From positions 2,356,001-2,420,000 of the forward strand of contig OZ252290.1 of the NCBI GenBank assembly GCA_965250105.1: 64,000 nt of DNA. The letters are read 5' to 3'. This document shows, piece by piece, positions 1 to 7,241 of the stretch (positions within the stretch are counted from its first letter, which is position 1; the number at the start of each line of letters is the position of its first letter). The stretch comes from JBCBSK01 sp965250105 (GTDB lineage: Bacteria > Pseudomonadota > Alphaproteobacteria > Rhizobiales > Tepidamorphaceae). A program made the position numbers and the translations under genes. Below the pieces are notes generated by a model. That model ran no database searches and was not told the DNA's origin. It saw nothing but the letters and a program-made list of their open reading frames with translations.

Positions 1-558
1 GGTGACCTCGCCGGGGGCGGTTTCCTCCGCCGCGACGATATTGGCGTAATAGGCGTTGAAGAAGGGCGATGTCTCGCGCAGCTGGTTGAGCGACCAGATG
101 ACGTCGTCGGCGGTGACCGGCTGGCCGTCGTGAAAGCGCGCGGTATCGCGCAGTCTGTAGGTCACCGAGGAATAGTCGGCCGGATGACGCACCGCCTCGG
201 CCAGGAGCCCGTACATCGTCGACGGTTCGTCATGGGCGCTCGTCATCAGCGTGTCGTAGATCAGCGCCGCTCCCGCCGCCGGCGTGCCCTTGATGTTGAA
301 CGGATTGAGCGTGTCGAAGGTGCCCATCGTCGCGCGGCGCATATAGCCGCCCTTGGGCGCCGACGGATTGACATAGTCGAAATGGGCGAAGCCCGCGGGA
401 TATTTCAGCGATCCGAACAGGCTGATGCCGTGCCGCCAGCCGGTCTCGTCCGCCATGGCCGGCAGGCTCGCGAGGAGAGAGGGTCCGGCCGCCAGCCCGG
501 CCAGTCCCGCCGAGCCGAGAAAGAGCTTTCCGGCTTGCCGCCGCGTCAGGTTCGCCAT
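1..558 (-). CDS. ABC transporter substrate-binding protein, family 5 (partial)
   Basis: Periplasmic binding subunit of a peptide-type ABC importer; only the first 186 residues are in the window because the gene runs off the left edge. The N-terminus has a T-R-R-Q-A-G-K-L-F motif and a hydrophobic Gly/Ala/Leu stretch, resembling a Tat signal with a likely A-M-A cleavage site near residue 36. The mature part begins with W-R-H-G-I-S-L-F-G and contains N-P-S-A-P-K-G-G and F-H-D-G-Q-P-V-T-A-D-D-V, blocks typical of family 5 solute-binding proteins, most like the YejA branch. Permease and ATPase genes would lie outside the window, so the ligand is unknown. Family call is firm; the YejA-like assignment is tentative. 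Confidence 0.85.
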   Translation of the reverse strand, partial: MANLTRRQAGKLFLGSAGLAGLAAGPSLLASLPAMADETGWRHGISLFGSLKYPAGFAHFDYVNPSAPKGGYMRRATMGTFDTLNPFNIKGTPAAGAALIYDTLMTSAHDEPSTMYGLLAEAVRHPADYSSVTYRLRDTARFHDGQPVTADDVIWSLNQLRETSPFFNAYYANIVAAEETAPGEVT

Positions 559-714
559 GCTGTCCCCATTGTCGACTTTGGTTCGGATTTTGGATCGTCG
601 CGTAGCCTTTACGCAACAGCCATGATCCGAATGTAGCGACGCAGGTCTGCCATGACCACGCCGCATGGGGTGAAATGACGAAGATTTAATCGCCGCGGCA
701 TGATCTCAAAACAT

Positions 715-777
715 AGAACAAGCTCATTCGATCCCGTTGAATCGGCCCGATTCCATGAGATTGAATGAGCGTGCTCT
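715..777. repeat. 63-bp imperfect palindromic intergenic element
   Basis: Two 30-bp arms (715-744 and 748-777) are inverted copies around a 3-base centre, with about 24 of 30 positions pairing. The outer ends read AGAACAAGCTCATTC and, on the other strand, AGAGCACGCTCATTC. It lies between the end of the cytochrome gene and the start of the ABC gene, both on the minus strand. The arms have no following T-run, so it does not look like a simple terminator. Palindromes of this size in intergenic DNA are common as RIME-like repeats in Rhizobiales; I saw no second copy in this window. Confidence 0.7.
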
Positions 778-846
778 AGCGCCTCGTGCCCGCGCCATTA
801 GGACGCATGGCGCGGTACGGCGTGGCGAGGAGCCGGTATCGCCCGA

Positions 847-2031
847 TCAGTTGTCGACGAGCGGCAGCGGATCGGCGGCGAGCGAGTTGAGATAGACGAT
901 CAGCGCCGCACGGTTGGTCTCGTCGGGCACGCCCTGGAACACCATCTTGGTGCCCGGCGCATATTCCATCGGAGCCGCCAGATAGGCGTTCAGCTTCTCG
1001 ACCGTCCAGGTTTCGCCGGCATCGCGGAACTCTTCGAAGATCGGCGAATAGGCATAGCCTTCCTTGGAGCCGGCGACCGCGCCGAAGACGCCGTAGAGAT
1101 TGGGCCCGACGCCATTGGCGCCACCTTCGTTGACCGTGTGGCAGGCCACGCAGACCCGCATCTGGGCTTCGCCATCGGCCACGGTCACGGTGCCGAGCAG
1201 CTGCTGGAACGGATCGGACGACGCGGCGTCCGCGGCGCGGACATCCTCGTCGATCGTCGTCATGTCGCCGGGCGTTTCGTCCGACGCCGCGGTATCGGCG
1301 GCCGCCGTCTCCGTGGTGGCGGTATCGGCAGTCGCCGTGTCGGTTGTCGCCGTGTCGGCGGCGGCGGTGGCGCTGTCCGTGGTCGCCGCCGTGTCTGCTG
1401 CGCCAGTGTCCGTCGCGGCGGTGTCGGTGGTGTCCGCGTTCGGATCGAGCTGTTCTTCGACCTCGGCATTGTCCTGTTCGGTCACCGCCGGCAGGGGCAG
1501 CGGGGAGTCGGACAGCGAATTGAGATAGACGATGACGGCGGCGCGGTCTTCGGCGTCGCGCAGGCCGGCATAGGACATCGTCGTGCCCGGGATGTAGCTC
1601 GCCGGCGCTTCGAGGAAGGCGTTGAGCGATTCGAAGGTCCAGACGTCGCCGGCCGCGCCGCGCGATGCCAGCGTTTCGGAATAGTTGAAGTCGGCGAGAT
1701 GCGCCATCGGACCGCCGACGATGTCCCACAGATTGGGGCCGACGCCGTTGGCGCCGCCCTGGTCGAAGGTGTGGCAGGCGGCGCAGGCGCGCACCTGGCC
1801 CGCCCCGTCGTCGGGCGTCACGCTGGCGAGCAGGACCGGCAGCGGCACATCATCTACGGTGCCTTCCTCGGTGATCACCTCCGCGCCGTCCTCGTCGACG
1901 GCGATCAGGACGCCGGGCGTGTCCGGGGGCGGTTGGTAGAAGAGCGCGTCCGCAAAGAACATCGTGGCCATGACGAACAGCAGGACGCCAAGCACGGCGC
2001 CTGCAATCTTGTTGAGTTCAAAACCGCTCAT
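847..2031 (-). CDS. Membrane-anchored di-haem cytochrome c
   Basis: Electron carrier attached to the inner membrane by one N-terminal helix (about residues 10-30) with two class I cytochrome c domains facing the periplasm. Haem sites are C-A-A-C-H (about 83-87) and C-V-A-C-H (about 294-298), each followed by G-x-G-P-N-L and a P-G-T-x-M axial methionine (about 152 and 363). The domains are joined by a roughly 70-residue linker made almost only of Thr, Ala and Asp. Family members with the S-G-F-E-L-N-K-I-A-G-A-V-L-G start usually have one haem domain, so this is a duplicated form. An in-frame GTG lies four codons upstream (2043); the ATG at 2031 matches the family start better. Confidence 0.88.
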   Translation of the reverse strand: MSGFELNKIAGAVLGVLLFVMATMFFADALFYQPPPDTPGVLIAVDEDGAEVITEEGTVDDVPLPVLLASVTPDDGAGQVRACAACHTFDQGGANGVGPNLWDIVGGPMAHLADFNYSETLASRGAAGDVWTFESLNAFLEAPASYIPGTTMSYAGLRDAEDRAAVIVYLNSLSDSPLPLPAVTEQDNAEVEEQLDPNADTTDTAATDTGAADTAATTDSATAAADTATTDTATADTATTETAAADTAASDETPGDMTTIDEDVRAADAASSDPFQQLLGTVTVADGEAQMRVCVACHTVNEGGANGVGPNLYGVFGAVAGSKEGYAYSPIFEEFRDAGETWTVEKLNAYLAAPMEYAPGTKMVFQGVPDETNRAALIVYLNSLAADPLPLVDN

Positions 2032-2229
2032 TCCGGTGAACACTCCGCGCTGCGACGAAAGGCTAGGGGGCTGAAACCGCCTTGCCGAGACGACGCGATT
2101 CCAATGCTCTGATAAAGCGCGGCGACGTTATAATCATTGTAGGGTGCGGCGCAACTCGTATATGGCCACCGGGTTAGGTCAAACCGACGCAATCAAAGGC
2201 GGCTTCGCCGTGGATTCGGGATCATCGCC

Positions 2230-2970
2230 ATGGCCGACCAGACCGGCACGCTGATCGTCATTCCGGCACGCCTTCAGTCGACGCGCCTGCCGCGCAAGCC
2301 CCTGGCCGATATCGCCGGCCGGCCGATGGTCGCGCGCGTTCTGGACCTGTGCCGGGGCGCGGATCTCGGCCCGGTCGCGGTGGCGACCGACAGCGAGGAG
2401 ATCGCGTCCGCCGTCGCGGCGGCGGGCGGCAACGTCACCATGACCCGCGACGACCACGCCTCCGGCACCGACCGTGTCGCCGAGGCCGTCCGGACGCTCG
2501 ACCCGGACGCGCGCCATCCGATCGTCCTGAACATGCAAGGCGACTATCCGACCCTCGATCCGGACGTTTTGCGTCGGACGGTCGCGGTGCTGCGCGACGG
2601 TGCGGCCGATATCGCCACCGCCTGCAATGTCATCACCGACGACGCCGAGACCACCGACCCCAACGCCCCGCGCCTGATCGGCACGCCGGTTGGCGAAGAC
2701 CGGCTGCGGGCGCTCTATTTCACCCGTGGTGCCGCGCCCTGGGGCGAGGGGCCGCATTACCATCATATCGGGCTCTATGCCTTCCGCCGCCGGGCCCTCG
2801 ACCGGTTCGTCGCGCTGCCGCCATCGCCGCTCGAACGCCGGGAAAGGCTCGAACAGCTGCGCGCGCTCGAAGCCGGCATGCGGATCGACGCGGCCGTGGT
2901 CGAGGCGGCGCCCATCGGCGTCGACACCGAGGACGATCTCGCCGCCGCGCGGCGGCATTTCGGCGCCTGA
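2230..2970 (+). CDS. kdsB: 3-deoxy-manno-octulosonate cytidylyltransferase
   Basis: Activates Kdo with CTP to CMP-Kdo in the cytoplasm, a step needed for the inner core of lipopolysaccharide. The 246-residue length fits the family. Near the N-terminus it has I-P-A-R-L-Q-S-T-R-L-P-R-K-P-L, the nucleotide-binding signature, then T-D-S-E-E-I, and M-Q-G-D-Y-P near residue 100, the metal and substrate site (usually N-x-Q-G-D-x-P). The ending V-D-T-E-D-D-L is also characteristic. It stands between the cytochrome c gene and pheA on the plus strand, an order common in Rhizobiales. Confidence 0.95.
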   Translation: MADQTGTLIVIPARLQSTRLPRKPLADIAGRPMVARVLDLCRGADLGPVAVATDSEEIASAVAAAGGNVTMTRDDHASGTDRVAEAVRTLDPDARHPIVLNMQGDYPTLDPDVLRRTVAVLRDGAADIATACNVITDDAETTDPNAPRLIGTPVGEDRLRALYFTRGAAPWGEGPHYHHIGLYAFRRRALDRFVALPPSPLERRERLEQLRALEAGMRIDAAVVEAAPIGVDTEDDLAAARRHFGA

Positions 2971-3099
2971 CGGGGCAATCCGCGGCCCGCGCGCGGCGCC
3001 CGCCTTTGACAAATGCCTGTCATTGACGGCAAACACGGCGGTCCGCCGCCGCCCCGACCGGGCGAGGGCGAGTTCCTTGTCGACAACGGCCCTTTGATC

Positions 3100-3966
3100 A
3101 TGAACAGACCGCGCAAAATCGTCTTCCAGGGTGAACCGGGAGCCAACTCCCATATCGCCTGCCAGAGCGTCTATCCCGACCACGAAGCCACGCCCTGCGC
3201 GACCTTCGAGGACGCCTTCCAGGCCGTCGCCGAGGAACAGGCCGGCTTCGGCATGATCCCAATCGAGAACTCCGTCGCCGGCCGTGTCGCCGACATCCAC
3301 CATCTGCTGCCGGGCTCCGGCCTGCATATCGTCGGGGAGTATTTCCAGCCGATCCATCATGCGCTCGTCGCGCCGGCCGGCGCGACGCTCGCCGATCTGG
3401 CCTCGGTGCAGAGCCACCCCCAGGCGCTCGGCCAGTGTCGCCGGTTCCTGCACAAGCATGGCCTGTTGCCGGTGGTTGGCGCCGACACGGCGGGATCGGC
3501 GCGCCAGATCGCCGAGGAGAACGATCCGCGCAAGGGCGCGATTTCCTCGGAACTCGCCGCCGGGATCTACGGGCTCGACGTGCTCGAACGCAATATCGAG
3601 GACGAGCACCACAACACGACCCGCTTCATCGTGCTCGCCAAGGATCGCGCCTGGGCGGCGCGCGGCCTCGGGCCGGTGATCACGAGCTTCATCTTCCGGG
3701 TCCGCAATGTGCCGGCCGCGCTCTACAAGGCGATGGGCGGGTTCGCGACCAATAGCGTCAACATGACCAAGCTCGAGAGCTATCAGATGGACGGCGAATT
3801 CTTCGCCACCCAGTTCTACGCCGATATCGAGGGCCATCCGGACGACCCCAACGTCAAGCTGGCGCTCGAGGAACTCGACTTCTTCTCGCGCGAATTCCGT
3901 GTGGTCGGCGTCTATCGCGCCGATCCGTTCCGCGCCGAAGTGGCCGGCCGTCGCGGCGGGTTCTGA
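3100..3966 (+). CDS. pheA: Prephenate dehydratase
   Basis: Converts prephenate to phenylpyruvate in phenylalanine synthesis. The 288-residue form is the stand-alone enzyme without chorismate mutase. It starts K-I-V-F-Q-G-E-P-G-A-N-S-H, contains I-P-I-E-N-S-V-A-G-R-V, and has the catalytic N-T-T-R-F-I-V-L motif near residue 175. A C-terminal ACT domain (from about 195) with K-L-E-S-Y-Q suggests feedback control by phenylalanine. The reading frame is open back to an ATG at 3013, but the extra 29 residues are Pro/Arg-rich and unlike the family, so I chose the ATG at 3100. Confidence 0.93.
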   Translation: MNRPRKIVFQGEPGANSHIACQSVYPDHEATPCATFEDAFQAVAEEQAGFGMIPIENSVAGRVADIHHLLPGSGLHIVGEYFQPIHHALVAPAGATLADLASVQSHPQALGQCRRFLHKHGLLPVVGADTAGSARQIAEENDPRKGAISSELAAGIYGLDVLERNIEDEHHNTTRFIVLAKDRAWAARGLGPVITSFIFRVRNVPAALYKAMGGFATNSVNMTKLESYQMDGEFFATQFYADIEGHPDDPNVKLALEELDFFSREFRVVGVYRADPFRAEVAGRRGGF

Positions 3967-4028
3967 GACATGTCGCGGGCGGTGAATAGCGTCTTGGCCG
4001 TGTTACACGTTTCGCCCACAGATCGAGC

Positions 4029-5006
4029 ATGACCGAGGCCGATGTGAGCTTGCCCCCTCCTCCGATCGCCGTCGCGGCACCGCCCGAAGGGGCGGGCATC
4101 GACGATGCCAGCCTGAGGACGGGGTTCTCCGGCAATCGCATCGACCGCCAGAGCGAAGCGCGCAGCCCCGCGTCGCTGCCCGACGCGCTGGCCCATGCCG
4201 AGGCGCGGTTCTATCTGTTCCGCGATGACCGGGCCTTGGTGACGGTGCGCGGCGACGATCTCGATCCGCACTTCAGGCCGGACCATGATCTCGTGGCGGC
4301 CGCGATCGGCGAGACGGTCGTGCTGCTCGGCGAGGAGGACGGCCTGCCGCGACTGGCCGGCACGCTGCCGGCGGATCTCGACCTGCCCGATCACGTCAAG
4401 GCCATCGATCTGCGCTCGCTCGCCTATCAGGGGCTGTTGACCGACAGCGATCTCGGCGCCATCGCGCAGGCCCGCTCGATGACCGGCTGGCATTTGCGGC
4501 ATCGCTTCTGCGCCAATTGCGGCGCGCCGACGGCCATGTCGCAGGGCGGCTACCGGCGCGATTGCGCGGCTTGCGGCGCGCAGCATTTCCCGCGCGTCGA
4601 TCCGGTGGTCATCATGCTGATCCAGGACGGCGACAAGGTGCTGCTCGGGCGCTCGCGGCGTTTCAATCCGGGCATGTATTCCTGCCTCGCCGGCTTTCTG
4701 GAACCTGGCGAGACGATCGAGGCGGCGGTGCGGCGGGAAACCTTCGAGGAAGCCGGCATCCGGATCGGCCAGGTGCGCTATCATGCGAGCCAGCCCTGGC
4801 CTTTTCCCTCGACGCTGATGATCGGCTGCGTCGGCCGCGCGCTGTCGCGCGAGATCGTGCTCGACGATGTCGAACTCGAGGATGCGCGCTGGTTCGACAG
4901 ACCGGAACTGCGCGACATGCTGGCCGAGCGCCATGCTGACGGCCTGACCTGTCCGCCGCGTCTCGCCATCGCCCATGAGCTGATCCGGTCCTTCGTCGAC
5001 GGCTGA
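4029..5006 (+). CDS. nudC: NAD(+) diphosphatase (NADH pyrophosphatase)
   Basis: Nudix hydrolase that splits NADH/NAD into NMN(H) and AMP and, in E. coli, removes NAD caps from RNA. A four-cysteine zinc site is visible (C-A-N-C-G and C-A-A-C-G near residues 161-183). The Nudix box starts G-F-L-E-P-G-E-T-I-E near 222 and continues R-R-E-T-F-E-E-A-G. The S-Q-P-W-P-F-P-S motif, which separates NudC from other Nudix enzymes, follows. The 325-residue length is normal. It lies 12 bp before the downstream fusion gene, so the two are probably co-transcribed. Confidence 0.94.
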   Translation: MTEADVSLPPPPIAVAAPPEGAGIDDASLRTGFSGNRIDRQSEARSPASLPDALAHAEARFYLFRDDRALVTVRGDDLDPHFRPDHDLVAAAIGETVVLLGEEDGLPRLAGTLPADLDLPDHVKAIDLRSLAYQGLLTDSDLGAIAQARSMTGWHLRHRFCANCGAPTAMSQGGYRRDCAACGAQHFPRVDPVVIMLIQDGDKVLLGRSRRFNPGMYSCLAGFLEPGETIEAAVRRETFEEAGIRIGQVRYHASQPWPFPSTLMIGCVGRALSREIVLDDVELEDARWFDRPELRDMLAERHADGLTCPPRLAIAHELIRSFVDG

Positions 5007-5018
5007 CGGTCAGCGCCC

Positions 5019-7013
5019 ATGCCGCACGCCACCCAGCCCACCGAGAGAGGCCACGCGGCCCTCATACGCCTAGTGCAATGGGCCGCCGTCATGGCGCTCC
5101 TGATCGCCGCCGACAGCCTGGCCGTCGCGACTTTGGGCATCGGTTTCGGCCTGGCCTCGGATCGCGGCGAGGGGCGCATCGTGCTGATGTTCCTGGCCGC
5201 CGGCGTCGCCATGCAATTCATGACGCGGAGCCTGACCCCGCTGGCCGCCTATGGCATGTCGACCGCCGCCGGCTGGCGCCCGACCTTCCTGGTCCTGGCG
5301 CTCGCCTCGGCCGGCTGTGCGAGCCTCGTCGTCATGGCGGGCATCGCCACGGGCCGGCTGGCGCTCAGGCCCGGCTTCGGCTTTCTCGACGCCTGGGACC
5401 CGGCGCTGACCGCGCTGATCGCGGGCGCGCTGCTGGCCTATGTGCAGGAGATCGTCTATCGCGGCTTCGTCCTCACCGAGCTGCGCCGCGCCACGGGCTG
5501 GGCGGCGCTGCCGCTCGCCGCGCTGTTCTTTGGCGTGACGCTGTATTTCGTGCCGCATCTATGGGCCGATCCGGCGACGCTTCTGCCGGCCATCGTCGGC
5601 CTGACCCTGGCCGGCTTGGTGCTTGGCCTGGCGCGCGACGCCTTCGGATCGCTGACGGCCCCCATGGCCATGGTGACGGGCTGGGTCGCGGTCGGCATCT
5701 TCGTCAAGCGGGCGGGTTTCGTCGACGGCGCGGGTGAAGCACCCTGGCTGTGGATCGCGGCGCCCGACGGCGCGCCGGTCCTGCGGCTCACGGTCTGGGC
5801 GGGCCTAATCGGCCTCGCCGTGCTGTTCGCCCTGATGGCGCGCCGCCGCCGGATGGTCGACGCGCCGCGACCGGCCGCGCCGGCGCCCCAGGCCGACGGC
5901 CTGTGGACGCGGATCGCGCGCTACAATCCGTTCTCCAGCGTCATGGCCTTCGCCCAGCTCGATGTCTTCCTCAAGGCGCTCGTCACCGCCCGTGGCAAGA
6001 TCGGCCTTGCCTATCTGCCGCGCTTTCTGGTCATGCTGATCCTGTCGGCGATCACCACCCTGGCCGATCTGCCGGAACGGCTGGTGACGCCGCTGATCCG
6101 CCGCGTCGCGCGGCCCAAGGACCCGGTCGTCATTCTCGGCGTGCACCGGTCGGGCACGACCCATCTGCACACGCTTCTGGCGCTCGATCCGCGCTTCGTC
6201 GCGCCGACGACGGGCGAGGTGTTCAATCCGATGGGCGTGCTCCTCGTCGGCCGGGTGGTCAATCTCCTGGTCGCGCCCTTCCTGCCCTGGAAGCGGCCCT
6301 TCGACGATGTCGAACTGACCTTCGCGACGCCGAACGAGGACGAGTTCGCGCTGTCCGCCATGACCACCGCCTCGCCCTATTGGAGCAGCGTCTTTCCCAA
6401 CGCCCGCGACCATTTCGACCGCTACATCTTCGGCGCCCGCTACCGGCCGGCGGAAAAGCGTGCCTGGCAGGCGGCCCTGCGCGGCTTCCTCGCCAAGATC
6501 ACGCTGTTCAACGGCAAGAGACCGGTGCTCAAGAGCCCCTATCACACCGGCAAGGTCGGGCTGTTCCACGAGACCTTCCCTGATGTGCGCTTCGTCCATA
6601 TCCGACGCGACCCGCGCCATGTCTACCGCTCCAACGTCAAGCTCGAACGGGACGGGCTGTCGATGTTCGGGCTGCAGACGCCGGAACCGGACAAATCCCA
6701 TGCGGTGCGGTTCCTGAACGGGGCGTATCTCGCGATCGAAGAGGCCTGCGCGCGTGAGATCGCCGATCTGCCCAACGGCCGCATCGCCTATATCCGCTAC
6801 GAGGATCTCGTCGCTGATCCGATCCGCGAGATCGAACGGCTCTACCAGACCCTCGGCCTCAACATGACGGAGGCGTTCCGGGCCCGCCTCGCGGCCTATC
6901 TCTCGGGGCGCGGCGATTACCGCCTGAACGTCTACAGGAAGCCGTCGGACACCCAGAATGCCGAGGTCGAGGCGCGGCTCGGCCCGCTGCTCGATCGCTG
7001 GGGCTATCGCTGA
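5019..7013 (+). CDS. CPBP-type membrane domain fused to a sulfotransferase
   Basis: A 664-residue protein in two parts. Residues 1 to about 280 hold several hydrophobic segments and a Q-E-I-V-Y-R-G-F sequence near 142-149, matching motif 1 of CPBP (CAAX protease/bacteriocin-processing) membrane proteins except that the first Glu is Gln. A Y-F-V-P-H sequence sits where motif 2 (F-x-x-x-H) is expected. From about 365 a sulfotransferase domain begins with V-I-L-G-V-H-R-S-G-T-T-H, the PAPS 5'-phosphosulfate loop, and near 525 has F-V-H-I-R-R-D-P-R-H-V-Y-R-S, the 3'-phosphate site. No stop or start separates the halves. The substrate is unknown. Catalysis by the membrane half is doubtful because of the motif changes. 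Confidence 0.82.
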   Translation: MPHATQPTERGHAALIRLVQWAAVMALLIAADSLAVATLGIGFGLASDRGEGRIVLMFLAAGVAMQFMTRSLTPLAAYGMSTAAGWRPTFLVLALASAGCASLVVMAGIATGRLALRPGFGFLDAWDPALTALIAGALLAYVQEIVYRGFVLTELRRATGWAALPLAALFFGVTLYFVPHLWADPATLLPAIVGLTLAGLVLGLARDAFGSLTAPMAMVTGWVAVGIFVKRAGFVDGAGEAPWLWIAAPDGAPVLRLTVWAGLIGLAVLFALMARRRRMVDAPRPAAPAPQADGLWTRIARYNPFSSVMAFAQLDVFLKALVTARGKIGLAYLPRFLVMLILSAITTLADLPERLVTPLIRRVARPKDPVVILGVHRSGTTHLHTLLALDPRFVAPTTGEVFNPMGVLLVGRVVNLLVAPFLPWKRPFDDVELTFATPNEDEFALSAMTTASPYWSSVFPNARDHFDRYIFGARYRPAEKRAWQAALRGFLAKITLFNGKRPVLKSPYHTGKVGLFHETFPDVRFVHIRRDPRHVYRSNVKLERDGLSMFGLQTPEPDKSHAVRFLNGAYLAIEEACAREIADLPNGRIAYIRYEDLVADPIREIERLYQTLGLNMTEAFRARLAAYLSGRGDYRLNVYRKPSDTQNAEVEARLGPLLDRWGYR

Positions 7014-7084
7014 GATCGATCCTTTTCAGTGAAGTCTTGCGGGGCGAGACTTGCCATCCCCGTGGGCTTGTCTGATATAACTTG

Positions 7085-7184
7085 GTCGGGAGGTTGGCGA
7101 CGGACGTGTCCCTCGCCAACCGGGTCAGGTCCGGAAGGAAGCAGCCCTAACGAGTCCGACTCGGGTTGTCGTTCAGCCTCCCAC
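7085..7184 (+). ncRNA. ffs: SRP RNA (4.5S, small bacterial type)
   Basis: RNA of the signal recognition particle; it binds Ffh and targets membrane proteins. The universally conserved apical part GTCAGGTCCGGAAGGAAGCA lies at 7124-7143 and is followed by GCCCTAA. The ends GGGAGG (7088-7093) and CCTCCC (7177-7182) close the long hairpin. The exact ends are estimated. It sits directly before dnaX, as in many alphaproteobacteria. Any ORF drawn through it is spurious. Confidence 0.96.
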
Positions 7185-7194
7185 CCGATTGCGA

Positions 7195-7218
7195 CGCGCT
7201 TTCCACCGCGATTTTTTT
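7195..7218 (+). terminator. Possible terminator of the SRP RNA
   Basis: A short CGCG...CGCG stem (7195-7198 with 7207-7210, 8-base loop) is followed by an A and seven Ts. The stem is weak, but the T-run is rare in this GC-rich sequence and lies 11 bases after the RNA end. Confidence 0.4.
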
Positions 7219-7241
7219 CACCGGCCGAAGGATGCCGAGGG

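Noticed and set aside
1275..1440. Repeat-like DNA resembling a short tandem array
   Set aside because: It is the codon-level echo of the Thr/Ala/Asp linker in the cytochrome gene; there are no regular spacers, so it is not CRISPR or a satellite.
2179..3837. 552-residue minus-strand ORF
   Set aside because: It runs antisense across kdsB and most of pheA, both clear genes, and its Arg/Gly/Ala-rich translation resembles the usual GC-rich shadow frame.
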